A DNA stretch of 56,940 nucleotides from Lentimicrobiaceae bacterium (GCA_015061315.1 SUWV01000016.1:1-56940), one strand, 5' to 3'; positions 9,946 to 17,644 are shown, numbered from the stretch's first letter. Notes: generated by a model not told the origin, from the letters alone. Program-made: numbers and translations.

Positions 9946-9953
9946 CAAATGTA
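9946..9953 (-). promoter_or_regulatory. candidate -7 element upstream of the subtilase gene
   Basis: Minus-strand TACATTTG matches the Bacteroidota -7 consensus TAnnTTTG and lies in AT-rich DNA. It would give a leader of about 390 bases before the subtilase start, which is long. It is a candidate only, because no clear -33 TTG was identified. Confidence 0.35.
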
Positions 9954-10040
9954 AAATAATTTTATATATATAATAAAAGACTGAAAAGATTTTTTTATAA
10001 TCGTTAATTCTTGTCAGCGTTATTGTGTAAAAAATATTCA

Positions 10041-10088
10041 GATTCTTTATCGGCAACTCGATTTTTTTGGCGTTAGCGATAAAGAATC
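10041..10088. repeat. 12-bp inverted repeat downstream of the YhcG array
   Basis: Perfect 12-bp arms GATTCTTTATCG (10041-10052) and CGATAAAGAATC (10077-10088) are separated by 24 bases. It lies about 65 bp after the stop of the last YhcG gene. On the minus strand the hairpin is followed by AATATTTTTTAC, so it could act as that gene's terminator. Confidence 0.5.
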
Positions 10089-10128
10089 CGATATTAATGT
10101 CGAAGCCTTACTCATTTCATCATAAATT

Positions 10129-10185
10129 TTGGTAAAATTCTCTCCTGCAAATTTACAATAACTTCTTCAGATCTTCTATGTTTGG
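10129..10185 (-). repeat. 57-bp direct repeat, copy 1 (YhcG gene end plus promoter-like junction)
   Basis: Identical over 57 bp to 11312-11368. It encodes the last residues of the YhcG gene (NIEDLKKLL), the stop codon, and then a minus-strand TAAATTTG promoter element followed by CAGGAGAGAAT. In this copy the junction points into a region with no gene. Confidence 0.85.
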
Positions 10186-11298
10186 AAGTGAATTACGAGT
10201 TTTTTCATCCATATCAGAAGTTGTTTTGTATGTAGCAACACCCATAGGAGTGTTGTAATCTCTTATGACATATTCCACGAAAGACTTATCAGCCTCTTTG
10301 CAAAGCAGTATCCCGATTGTCGGATTTTCGTGAGGTTTACGCACCTTGTCATCAAGAACTTTCATATAAGTTTGAAGTTGCCCTATATAACTTGATTTAA
10401 AAGTTCCTTTCTTAAGTTCTATAACAACCAAGCAGTTTAATTCTCTATTGAAGAAAAGCAGATCAGGAAACAACACTTCATTGAATACTTCCAAATTATA
10501 TTGGTTACCTACAAAAGCGAAATCACGTCCGAATGTCATTATGAATTTTTTTATATTGCTTATTATCGCACTTTCAACAATCCGTTCGTCAACATCTTCA
10601 ATTTTATTTATTTCGATTTCTTCAACATTTATATAATCAAGAAGATATTCATCTTTGAACATTCCTACAGCTTTTCTTGCATCAGCTATTGGCATAGTCT
10701 GAATGAAATTGTTGGTTGCAGTATTATTTATTTTGTAAATATTCTCCTTTAATCTATCACGTAAATCATATTTATCCCATTTGTGTAATACGGTCTGGTG
10801 TATATAGAAGAGTATCTCGTTGAGATCTTTTGTCTTGTGTAAAATTTCCATGTGATGCGAGAAACTAATAGATAAGAAATCATCGCGATTAATTTCAGTA
10901 GATATTGTTGACCATTTTTGCAGAGAAAAGGCATCAATATCAATAACCATTTGTAAATCTGTTGGTTTTAAAATGCTCGCCGACGGCGAGCATTTTAGGT
11001 ATTTCTCCCAATATTCCGCAAAACTTCTCATATTACGAATATTTTGTCCTGAAAATCCCCTCAAACCAGGCAGCTCTCTTTTCAACTGTTCACTTATTCT
11101 GTTTATCACACTATTTCCCCAAGTCCCATTACGAGAATTGACTGACACATAACGACCTATGCCGAAGTATAGCGACAATTGTTCTCCTGTTATAAGTTTA
11201 ACTGAACGATACTGACTTTGTAAAATGGCTTGTTTGATTAAACCTACAGCATTATTATACGATTGTAACTCCTCTCTATATTTATTATCCTTTTCCAT
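10153..11298 (-). CDS. YhcG/DUF1016-family PD-(D/E)XK nuclease, tandem copy A
   Basis: 381 residues. It has an N-terminal helical DUF1016 domain (LSLYFGIGRYVS, LPGLRGFSGQNIRNMRSF) and a C-terminal PD-(D/E)XK nuclease domain with likely catalytic Asp279 (FPDLLFF), Glu294 and Lys296 (IELKKG), then GQLQTYMKVLD. Family members are putative nucleases often found near restriction or RhuM genes; their exact substrate is not established. Residues 101-110 (LKCSPSASIL) are encoded by a 29-bp DNA palindrome. The gene is the second of two tandem paralogs and appears to have its own -7 element (11331-11338), formed partly by the stop codon of the upstream paralog. Compared with copy B it has an extra segment after the palindrome (KPTDLQMVIDIDAFSLQKWS). 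Confidence 0.88.
   Translation of the reverse strand: MEKDNKYREELQSYNNAVGLIKQAILQSQYRSVKLITGEQLSLYFGIGRYVSVNSRNGTWGNSVINRISEQLKRELPGLRGFSGQNIRNMRSFAEYWEKYLKCSPSASILKPTDLQMVIDIDAFSLQKWSTISTEINRDDFLSISFSHHMEILHKTKDLNEILFYIHQTVLHKWDKYDLRDRLKENIYKINNTATNNFIQTMPIADARKAVGMFKDEYLLDYINVEEIEINKIEDVDERIVESAIISNIKKFIMTFGRDFAFVGNQYNLEVFNEVLFPDLLFFNRELNCLVVIELKKGTFKSSYIGQLQTYMKVLDDKVRKPHENPTIGILLCKEADKSFVEYVIRDYNTPMGVATYKTTSDMDEKTRNSLPNIEDLKKLL
10969..10997. repeat. palindrome in YhcG copy A (14-bp arms)
   Basis: Perfect inverted repeat: arm TAAAATGCTCGCCG at 10969-10982, one central base, complementary arm at 10984-10997. It is more GC-rich than its surroundings. It lies inside the coding sequence at residues about 101-110, in the linker between the helical domain and the rest of the protein. 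Confidence 0.92.
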
Positions 11299-11311
11299 AA
11301 CATTATAAATA

Positions 11312-11368
11312 TTGGTAAAATTCTCTCCTGCAAATTTACAATAACTTCTTCAGATCTTCTATGTTTGG
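11312..11368 (-). repeat. 57-bp direct repeat, copy 2 (end of YhcG copy B)
   Basis: Same 57 bases as 10129-10185. It contains the end of copy B, its stop codon, the TAAATTTG element, and the start of the leader of copy A. A shorter 24-bp version (12912-12935) precedes the RhuM gene. Confidence 0.85.
11331..11338 (-). promoter_or_regulatory. -7 element overlapping a stop codon, for YhcG copy A
   Basis: Minus-strand TAAATTTG. Its first three bases are the TAA stop of the preceding gene. CAGGAGAG follows, and the copy A start codon is about 32 bases downstream. The identical element precedes RhuM at 12923-12930. Confidence 0.6.
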
Positions 11369-12382
11369 CAAAGCCTTTCTGAAACGTTCTGGCAGTTCTT
11401 GCGAAGTTCGAAATGTCGCAACTCCCATTGGTTTGTCATAATCTCGGATAGCAAACTCTACAAACAACTGGTTCATATCTCGACATAACAGGATGCCAAT
11501 TGCAGGGTTTTCGTGCGGTTTCCTCACATATGTATCAAGAGCCGATAGGTATGTACTTAATTGTCCTAAATACGAAGAACGGAATTTCCCCGATTTCAAC
11601 TCAATGGCAACAAGTGAGTTAATTTCTCGATTAAAGAAAAGTAAATCAACAAACATTTCCTCTCCCGAAACCTCCAATCTATATTGGTTACCTACGAAAA
11701 TAAAATCCTGTCCGAAGGTCAAAATAAACCTCTTAATATTATCCACAATAGACTTTTCGAGTACACGTTTGTTCAAATCTTCATCTTTTGTATCAAGTTC
11801 TTCAACATTGATAAAATCCAACAAGTATTCATCCTTGAAAGCGTTTACTGCCTTTAATGCCTGCTTTGTACTCGGCATTGTAGCGGTGAAATTATTGGGG
11901 AGCGTTCCTCGATGGTTGTACAAATCTGCTTTGAGATAATCTCTTAAAGTGTATTTATTCCAGAAGCGTGTGGCTGATTCGTGTATATAGAACAAACGAG
12001 CATCTAAAGACTTAGCCTTTGTTATAATCTCAATATGATGGCTAAAACCGATGGCAACAAAGTCCGACCAATTAAAATCGTCAGCCATTGGCTGGCGATT
12101 TACGAAAGGTGACCACTCTTCGTAGAATGAACGCATATTCTTTATGTTCGTTGCCGAGAATCCGCGAAGTCCGGGCAACTCTTTTTGTAGTTGCTGGCTA
12201 ATGGTCTCGATTGCCCCTTTACCCCAAAAGCCATCGCGTGAGTTCTTAGAAACATAGCACCCTATACCATAATATAGTGATAGTTGTTCCTTATTAGCCG
12301 CAGATGTTGCACGATACTGACTACGTAATATCGCTTCCTTAATAACCCGTACCGCCTTAGCGTATGTCTGCAAATCGCCCAT
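11336..12382 (-). CDS. YhcG/DUF1016-family PD-(D/E)XK nuclease, tandem copy B
   Basis: 348 residues, clearly paralogous to copy A (LSLYYGIGCYVS, LPGLRGFSATNIKNMRSF, FSHHIEI, FKDEYLLDFINVEEL, PNIEDLKKLL). Putative nuclease residues are Asp246 (FVDLLFF), Glu261 and Lys263 (IELKSGKF). Residues 95-102 (NRQPMADD) lie on a DNA palindrome at the same alignment position as that of copy A. The start codon is one base after the stop of the truncated RhuM gene, so the two are translationally close and likely one transcript. Function beyond putative nuclease is not established; association with RhuM suggests a defence or toxin-type accessory locus (inference). Confidence 0.88.
   Translation of the reverse strand: MGDLQTYAKAVRVIKEAILRSQYRATSAANKEQLSLYYGIGCYVSKNSRDGFWGKGAIETISQQLQKELPGLRGFSATNIKNMRSFYEEWSPFVNRQPMADDFNWSDFVAIGFSHHIEIITKAKSLDARLFYIHESATRFWNKYTLRDYLKADLYNHRGTLPNNFTATMPSTKQALKAVNAFKDEYLLDFINVEELDTKDEDLNKRVLEKSIVDNIKRFILTFGQDFIFVGNQYRLEVSGEEMFVDLLFFNREINSLVAIELKSGKFRSSYLGQLSTYLSALDTYVRKPHENPAIGILLCRDMNQLFVEFAIRDYDKPMGVATFRTSQELPERFRKALPNIEDLKKLL
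12075..12101. repeat. palindrome in YhcG copy B (13-bp arms, one mismatch)
   Basis: Arm AAATCGTCAGCCA at 12075-12087, one central base, arm TGGCTGGCGATTT at 12089-12101. 12 of 13 positions pair, with one G-T. The sequence differs from the copy A palindrome, but the position in the protein (residues 95-102) is equivalent. Confidence 0.88.
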
Positions 12383-12383
12383 A

Positions 12384-12884
12384 TTAACTTATTTTCTGCA
12401 AAGGATTCAACTCTTTCCATTTACGATAGAAGTCACGAATATCTCGAATTCTGTCGATGAGTTCTTTCCAATAATTACCGCCAGCGTTACCTTTGAGACG
12501 TTCATCGTCCATAGTGAAACCTTTAATCATATATTCCTTAAGACGTTGCGTAGCCCAGATACGAAATCTCGTCGCAACAGAAGATTTTATACGATACCCT
12601 AACGAGATAATCATGTCGAGATTATAAAAAGTTGTCAAGTAATCCTTTCCATCTTTAGCAGTTGTTCGGAATTTCCGAACAACTAATAATTCTTCCAATT
12701 CTCCTTCTTCAAATATATGTTTTATATGTTCACTTATATTTGACTTGCTTGTTTGATAAAGCTCCACCAACTGCTGTTGCGACAACCATACCGTCTCGTC
12801 ATGAAGGTTCACATTGATTTTTGTATTGCCGTCTTCCGACTGATAAATGACAATACCACCATTGCTATTTGTAATATTTTTCAT
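12384..12884 (-). CDS. truncated RhuM-family protein
   Basis: 166 residues matching the N-terminal part of RhuM/virulence-RhuM proteins: GGIVIYQSEDGNTKINVNL, VWLSQQQLVELYQTSKSNIS, FYNLDMIISLGYRIKS, RFRIWATQRLKEY, and GFTMDDERLKG. Full family members are about 330 residues, so roughly the C-terminal half is missing. Similarity stops just after LIDRIRDIR; the remaining residues (DFYRKWKELNPLQKIS) look like a short new tail created by a deletion. The N-terminal region is predicted to hold a DNA-binding-like segment. It has its own promoter-like element (12923-12930) and abuts YhcG copy B. It may be a decaying gene or a functional short form. Confidence 0.75.
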   Translation of the reverse strand: MKNITNSNGGIVIYQSEDGNTKINVNLHDETVWLSQQQLVELYQTSKSNISEHIKHIFEEGELEELLVVRKFRTTAKDGKDYLTTFYNLDMIISLGYRIKSSVATRFRIWATQRLKEYMIKGFTMDDERLKGNAGGNYWKELIDRIRDIRDFYRKWKELNPLQKIS

Positions 12885-12911
12885 AATATTTTGGTATTAG
12901 TTTATAATTTT

Positions 12912-12935
12912 ATTCTCTCCTGCAAATTTACAATA
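12912..12935 (-). promoter_or_regulatory. promoter copy upstream of RhuM
   Basis: A 24-bp match to the junction repeats of the YhcG genes, containing minus-strand TAAATTTG (12923-12930) followed by CAGGAGAGAAT. The start codon is 39 bases downstream of the element. It is probably the original promoter from which the junction copies derive. Confidence 0.55.
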
Positions 12936-13047
12936 CTCCCTTTCCTTTTGTCAAGACCTTATACGAAGAAAATTAAGTTCTTAATAATTTTTAACGTGAA
13001 AGTTAATGGAATTAAGATTATTATGTTAAAATTATTTAAGAAGTCTA

Positions 13048-13085
13048 TTCTTAATTCTTAATTCTTAATTCTTAATTCTTAATTT
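13048..13085. repeat. TTCTTAA 7-bp tandem array
   Basis: Five near-perfect heptamers lie just upstream of the lgt promoter. The array ends about 10 bases before the TATCTTTG element, overlapping where a -33 region would be. Confidence 0.8.
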
Positions 13086-13094
13086 AAAAATTCC

Positions 13095-13102
13095 TATCTT
13101 TG
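13095..13102 (+). promoter_or_regulatory. lgt promoter (-7 element)
   Basis: TATCTTTG fits TAnnTTTG. The ATG is 17 bases beyond the element, so the leader is only about a dozen bases. Confidence 0.6.
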
Positions 13103-13118
13103 CAAAAAAGAAATAATT

Positions 13119-13958
13119 ATGTTATTAAATTATGTCGTTTGGGACGTTGATCCCTACATCTTTCATATAGGCAGTCGCCCTATTGCGTGGTACGGACTTT
13201 TGTGGACAATGGTTTTCATTGTGGGTTATTATATCATGAAAAACATCTACAAAAAAGAAAAAATCGGCGAAGAGAAATTAGACAAATTATTTATATATAT
13301 GTTGATTTCCACTGTCGTCGGTGCTCGTTTAGGTCACTGTCTCTTCTACGAGCCAGCGTATTATCTGTCGAAACCTGTTGAGATCTTGAAGATATGGGAA
13401 GGCGGACTTGCAAGTCACGGTGGCGCAATAGGAATATTGATAGGTTTATTTATTTATGCTAAAAAAATCAAGAAGCCATACATTTGGATTTTAGATAGAA
13501 TTGTTGTTCCTACAGCAATTGGCGGAGCTTTCATACGCATGGGCAACCTTATGAACTCAGAGATTTATGGCGAACCGACAACACTGCCATGGGGATTTAA
13601 ATTCGTGAGAGACTATCCAATAGGAATGCCAATAGAAAACATACCAGCCTGCCATCCAACACAAATTTATGAGGCTATATTCTGCGTTTTGGTTTTCATT
13701 TATCTCTTATACGCTTACTACAAACAAGATATGGCAAACAAACGCCCTGGATTCATGTTCGGCATCTTCCTCATCGTTGTCTTCGGCTCAAGAATATTAA
13801 TAGAATTTATCAAAAATCCACAAGTAGAATTTGAAACCTCAATGACATTAGATATGGGACAATGGCTCAGCATCCCATTCGTTATTGCAGGTATATGGCT
13901 TGTGGTTAAGAGTTTTAAAAAGTCAACAAGACAACGAGACAACAAGACAACAAGTTAA
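13119..13958 (+). CDS. lgt: prolipoprotein diacylglyceryl transferase
   Basis: 279 residues, an integral inner-membrane protein. It transfers the diacylglyceryl group from phosphatidylglycerol to the lipobox cysteine of prolipoproteins, the first step of lipoprotein maturation. Family motifs are present: PIAWYGLLW, GGLASHGG (His100), and RMGNLMNSEIYG with the essential Arg140, then HPTQIYEA. About seven hydrophobic segments are visible. The start is set by the promoter and short leader. The last ~13 residues (KKSTRQRDNKTTS) are encoded by the 8-bp AAGACAAC-type repeat and are not family sequence. It serves the lipoproteins encoded in this window (transglutaminase, FISUMP, GH2). It converges on the DUF2723 gene across a shared terminator. 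Confidence 0.97.
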   Translation: MLLNYVVWDVDPYIFHIGSRPIAWYGLLWTMVFIVGYYIMKNIYKKEKIGEEKLDKLFIYMLISTVVGARLGHCLFYEPAYYLSKPVEILKIWEGGLASHGGAIGILIGLFIYAKKIKKPYIWILDRIVVPTAIGGAFIRMGNLMNSEIYGEPTTLPWGFKFVRDYPIGMPIENIPACHPTQIYEAIFCVLVFIYLLYAYYKQDMANKRPGFMFGIFLIVVFGSRILIEFIKNPQVEFETSMTLDMGQWLSIPFVIAGIWLVVKSFKKSTRQRDNKTTS

Positions 13959-14002
13959 TGAGTTAATGATGTCTGTAGACCGTAGACCGTAGACTGTAGA
14001 CT
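13920..14002. repeat. 8-bp then 7-bp repeats at the lgt 3' end
   Basis: 13920-13969 is a run of octamers (AAGTCAAC, AAGACAAC, GAGACAAC, AAGTTAAT types). It begins inside lgt and encodes its last residues. 13975-14002 continues with heptamers GTAGACC/GTAGACT. Confidence 0.75.
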
Positions 14003-14010
14003 AAACAAAA

Positions 14011-14047
14011 AACTCAGAATTTCGATATTGAAATCCTGAGTTTTTTT
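14011..14047. terminator. bidirectional terminator between lgt and DUF2723 gene
   Basis: Hairpin with arms AACTCAGAATTTC and GAAATCCTGAGTT (one mismatch) around a short loop. It has an A-rich tract on the left and a T7 run on the right, so it can stop both converging transcripts. Confidence 0.85.
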
Positions 14048-14064
14048 GTGTGAAGATTTGAATT

Positions 14065-17000
14065 TTATCTTACTAAATAAGGATAGAATTTGCTATTTTC
14101 TTCGTTCAAAGCCTTAGTAATCTGTGTTCTAAGTTCGTTGCGTTTGAATCGCGTCGCAATATCTATCATCTTATCCATGATAGCCATATTTTCATATATA
14201 CCATCTGTATAATACAGAATGAACTGCGGGTCTAAGTCGTAATAATATCTGAGATTATCAGTAGAATTTTCGAGCAGCGTCTTCATAAACTCATCGCCTT
14301 TTTCTGTCGCTCCTGCCGCATAATATATTTCAGGATAAGATAACATCAAAATGTCGTAAGGATCCTTATCATTAGGGAAGAACTCTATGCATTTGTCCAA
14401 TACAGCTACAGCAGCTTCTTTATCACCCTTACTGAGTAAAACACGAGCGAGTCGCATATAAGCCTGTTTCACATACAAAACGCTGCGACGACTCTCAGGG
14501 TCGATAGCGACATCAGGGTCGTTGAGGTTACCCCATCTGATATCGTCAGCCATAAGCAATTCATAAGAACCATCTACGTAGACACCGCCTGCGTCTTTAT
14601 AGTAGCCAACAGCTTCAACAGGCATGAAACGATGAGCAAGACCTTCTTGATGCAGATATTTATCAATGCCTAAAACATTCTTAATATCGCTCAAACTCGT
14701 GAAATAAACAGCCCTTGTCCAATCGTTGGTAGCCATAAAGTCGAGGAGCATCAAGTCATTTTTATATAGATAATTAATATTGTTAGGTATCTTCCACACA
14801 ATCTCATCGACAATCTTATCTTTCATGCTTTCTGGAACTATGCCATTACGCACTACGGCTTCCTTATCGACAGTAATTTTCAGATGTCGTGTTGGAAGGA
14901 AATTAACCTTATCGCCAGAAACCAAACCAACTTTAGTTCTCGGGTTATCGCTCTTGATAAATTCTATAGCGTCTTTCAATTCGATAGGTCCTTCAAAAAC
15001 ATCTTGGATGAAGATAGGCTCGTTCACTCCATTGTCGTATTGTTCAGGTGTCAACGATAGAGGAAGTCGTTCCGATTCATATTGTTTACGTCCCATTTGA
15101 TGCACGTACCAATAGCCAGAAGCGAGCATATAGTTACATACGCGGACATCGGTGCGATAGCCTTCTACCTCTTGTACGTACCAAAGCGGGAATGTGTCGT
15201 TATCGCCGCGAGTAAATATCACCGCGTTTTCAGGAAGGTTTTTCAGATAATTCTTACCCCAGTCTAAGGCTGCAGTCTTATTTGAACGGTTGTGACCTTC
15301 CCAACCTGAAGCTGCCATGACAGTAGGCACCGAGAGACATAAAACGAAAGCCACTACAGCAGCTGCCATCTTATTCTTCAACAACTTTTGGAGAAGTTCT
15401 ACTACTCCTATCACGCCTAATCCAATCCAGATACAGAACGCGTAGAAAGAACCAGCGTAGGCGTAGTCACGTTCACGAGGCTGATATGGAGTCTGATTAA
15501 GATATATCACTATAGCCAAACCTGTCATGAAGAACAATAAGAACACCACCCATGAATTTTTGATGTCTTTCTTGATTTGATAGAACAAGCCTATCAATCC
15601 CAATATCAAAGGCAAGAAATAGAACGTGGTACGACCGGCATTCGTCATTGACTTAGGAAGATCGGTCTGTTTACCGAGACGAGCTTCATCGATAAACTTA
15701 ATGCCGCTGATCCAGTTACCGTTTTCCAACTCACCATGTCCTTGAATATCATTTTGACGACCTACGAAATTCCACATAAAGTAACGCCAATACATGTGGT
15801 TACATTGATAACCTATGAAGAACTTCAGGTTTTGCATGAAGGTTGGACGCATCACCGTTTCTGTAGTATAACCGCCCGAGCCGTTAGGTTTCTTTACAGT
15901 TACAGGCACCATTTTAGACTTATCGATATATTGTTCGTAAGTACTTGTATACATACTCTTTGAGCCATTCCACATACGAGGGAATATTGTAGTCAGGCTT
16001 TCATCATAAACCGGTTCAGTTCCTCTTCTGTCATCGGTGATAACATATTTACCTTTTTTCTCATCTCTAACATAAACAGGGCTACCATCGTTAGCATCAA
16101 TAGGTTTAGCCATATAGTAAGGACCTGTCAATAGAGGCCAGCTACCATATTGTTCACGTTTAAGATACGAAAGCATAGAGACAGCTTCACTAGGTTCATT
16201 CTCATTGATAGGAGTATTTGCATTAGCACGTATAACGAGCATAAAGAATGAAGAATAACCTATTAATATGAACATAAATGAAAGCACCGTCACATTCAAT
16301 ATCACCTTCTTATATTTATTTGAGAAATAAATACCCAATACGATTATTGCTGTAAGAAGCACGAAATAGACTATAGTACCCACGTTAAATGGAGTGCCAA
16401 GAGTATTGACGAAGAAAAGCTCGAACTTGCCGCAGAGGGAAACGATAGCAGGAATAAGAATGACTTGAATGAAGCCTACGAGAGCTACCGATATCACGCC
16501 AGCTGCCACGAAACCTTTGAAAGTAATTTTCTTATATTTCTTGAAATAGACCACATAAACCACTGCAGGAATACACAAGAGGTTCAGGAGGTGAACGCCT
16601 ATCGAAAGACCGATGAGATAAGCTATAAATATGAGCCAACGATAGTTATAAGGCTCATCTGCCACTTCTTCCCATTTCAATATAGCCCAGAATGTTATGG
16701 CGGTGAAAAGTGACGACATAGCGTAGACCTCGCCTTCCACTGCCGAGAACCAGAATGAGTCGGAGAATGTATAAGCTAAAGCGCCAACGACACCTGTAGC
16801 CATGACAGCTATTTTGTTCGACATAGGAGCGGCTTCACCATCTTTAAGCCAAAGCTTCTTTGCGAGATGAGTGATAGTCCAGAACAAAAATAAAATCGTG
16901 AAGCTACTGCACAAAGCCGACATGGCATTTATCATGAGAGCGACTTTGGTAACATCGCCAAAGGCAAATAAAGAGAAAAATCTACCTATCATCTGGAACA

Positions 17001-17163
17001 ATGGTGCTCCTGGCGGGTGACCTACTTGCAATTTATAAGCCGTTGAAATATATTCACCACAATCCCACCAACTGACAGTAGTCTCCAAGGTAAGGAAATA
17101 AACGATGGTCGCAATAAGAAACACGAACCATCCTACAATGTTGTTTAACTTTTTGAAACTCAT
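14065..17163 (-). CDS. DUF2723 (GT117-type) multi-spanning membrane protein
   Basis: 1032 residues. The N-terminal ~590 residues hold about a dozen transmembrane helices and the DUF2723 signature: SWWDCGEYISTAYKLQVGHPPGAP near residues 31-55, resembling the acidic motif and HPPGAP loop of protein O-mannosyltransferase-like GT-C enzymes. A large periplasmic region follows (ARGDND-like FTRGDNDTFPLWYVQEVEGY). The C-terminus has TPR-like helices (AYMRLARVLLSKGDKEAAVAVLDKC). Family members are proposed protein glycosyltransferases of Bacteroidota; the sugar and targets are not known from sequence. The gene is single, with its own promoter (17213-17220) and a leader of ~45 bases. It ends at the terminator shared with lgt. 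Confidence 0.85.
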   Translation of the reverse strand: MSFKKLNNIVGWFVFLIATIVYFLTLETTVSWWDCGEYISTAYKLQVGHPPGAPLFQMIGRFFSLFAFGDVTKVALMINAMSALCSSFTILFLFWTITHLAKKLWLKDGEAAPMSNKIAVMATGVVGALAYTFSDSFWFSAVEGEVYAMSSLFTAITFWAILKWEEVADEPYNYRWLIFIAYLIGLSIGVHLLNLLCIPAVVYVVYFKKYKKITFKGFVAAGVISVALVGFIQVILIPAIVSLCGKFELFFVNTLGTPFNVGTIVYFVLLTAIIVLGIYFSNKYKKVILNVTVLSFMFILIGYSSFFMLVIRANANTPINENEPSEAVSMLSYLKREQYGSWPLLTGPYYMAKPIDANDGSPVYVRDEKKGKYVITDDRRGTEPVYDESLTTIFPRMWNGSKSMYTSTYEQYIDKSKMVPVTVKKPNGSGGYTTETVMRPTFMQNLKFFIGYQCNHMYWRYFMWNFVGRQNDIQGHGELENGNWISGIKFIDEARLGKQTDLPKSMTNAGRTTFYFLPLILGLIGLFYQIKKDIKNSWVVFLLFFMTGLAIVIYLNQTPYQPRERDYAYAGSFYAFCIWIGLGVIGVVELLQKLLKNKMAAAVVAFVLCLSVPTVMAASGWEGHNRSNKTAALDWGKNYLKNLPENAVIFTRGDNDTFPLWYVQEVEGYRTDVRVCNYMLASGYWYVHQMGRKQYESERLPLSLTPEQYDNGVNEPIFIQDVFEGPIELKDAIEFIKSDNPRTKVGLVSGDKVNFLPTRHLKITVDKEAVVRNGIVPESMKDKIVDEIVWKIPNNINYLYKNDLMLLDFMATNDWTRAVYFTSLSDIKNVLGIDKYLHQEGLAHRFMPVEAVGYYKDAGGVYVDGSYELLMADDIRWGNLNDPDVAIDPESRRSVLYVKQAYMRLARVLLSKGDKEAAVAVLDKCIEFFPNDKDPYDILMLSYPEIYYAAGATEKGDEFMKTLLENSTDNLRYYYDLDPQFILYYTDGIYENMAIMDKMIDIATRFKRNELRTQITKALNEENSKFYPYLVR

Positions 17164-17212
17164 TAGTGTATTTGTTAATTCTTTTATTCTTAATAAAAAA
17201 ACTCGTAGTTTG

Positions 17213-17220
17213 CAAAGATA
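17213..17220 (-). promoter_or_regulatory. promoter of the DUF2723 gene
   Basis: Minus-strand TATCTTTG (TAnnTTTG class), 50 bases from the start codon. Confidence 0.55.
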
Positions 17221-17224
17221 ATAA

Positions 17225-17255
17225 AAGACGAAAGACGAAAGACGAAAGACGAAAG
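17225..17255. repeat. AAAGACG 7-bp tandem array
   Basis: Four almost perfect heptamers of AAAGACG lie just upstream of the DUF2723 promoter element. A related CTTTCGT array lies upstream of mutS2 (45781-45799). Confidence 0.8.
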
Positions 17256-17312
17256 TTTTTTTTTCAATTATTGAACTTTGAATTCAGCGTCTCACTGAGG
17301 CACCGAGACTCC

Positions 17313-17402
17313 CCAATTACATCTCTATTATTTTCATCTGCATAATATATCACGTCTCTACTCGTTGACTTGTTGACTTGTTGACTCGTTGACTCGTTGT
17401 CT
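17313..17402. repeat. degenerate hairpin element followed by GTTGACTY array
   Basis: 17313-17361 resembles the dispersed CCAATTACA...CGTCTCTAC element but is degraded. Immediately after CGTCTCTAC comes an 8-bp array, GTTGACTT (x2), GTTGACTC (x2), GTTGTCTT, up to 17402. This is the same hairpin-plus-octamer arrangement as at 28664 and 40175. Confidence 0.65.
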
Positions 17403-17443
17403 TATTAATAAGGTATAAAATTATTTTAAAAAAAATTTATTTT

Positions 17444-17477
17444 TTTGTTGCATGTATCAAAAAAAGATGTAATTTTG
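17444..17477 (+). promoter_or_regulatory. promoter of tRNA-Gln
   Basis: TTTG at 17444-17447, a 22-base gap, then TAATTTTG at 17470-17477. Predicted start is ~17481, about 25 bases before the tRNA. Confidence 0.7.
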
Positions 17478-17506
17478 CACCCACATTCAAGATACGAAAT
17501 AATGAT

Positions 17507-17577
17507 TGTCGAATGGTGTAATGGTAGCACTGCAGATTTTGGTTCTGCCTGTCAAGGTTCGAATCCTTGTTCGACAA
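17507..17577 (+). tRNA. tRNA-Gln (anticodon TTG)
   Basis: A complete cloverleaf can be drawn. The 7-bp acceptor TGTCGAA pairs with TTCGACA. D-stem GTGT/GCAC has loop AATGGTA. Anticodon stem GCAGA/TCTGC has loop TTTTGGT, giving anticodon TTG. T-stem CAAGG/CCTTG has loop TTCGAAT. The discriminator base is A and CCA is not encoded. The 71-base length before CCA is normal. Confidence 0.96.
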
Positions 17578-17595
17578 CAGATTTATAAATTGAAG

Positions 17596-17624
17596 ACCTG
17601 CTACGGAATGTAACAGGTTTTTTT
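17596..17624 (+). terminator. terminator after tRNA-Gln
   Basis: Stem ACCTG-C-TAC / GTA-A-CAGGT with one mismatch, followed by T7. It ends only ~20 bases before rimP. Confidence 0.7.
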
Positions 17625-17644
17625 ATTGTCATAAAACAATCATC

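Larger units (their letters stand above)
9548..10128. other. gene-poor, repeat-rich region
   Basis: No complete gene is supported here. From about 9585 to 9690 it holds degenerate 7-8-bp repeats (GTAGAGT-, TTTTTAGTT- and TTTTCAGA-type). 9690-9860 is less AT-rich and has short coding-like stretches on the minus strand, including 27 codons ending at 9673, but stops in every frame. 9860-10030 is very AT-rich and includes a candidate minus-strand promoter at 9946-9953. An inverted repeat lies at 10041-10088. Confidence 0.5.
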
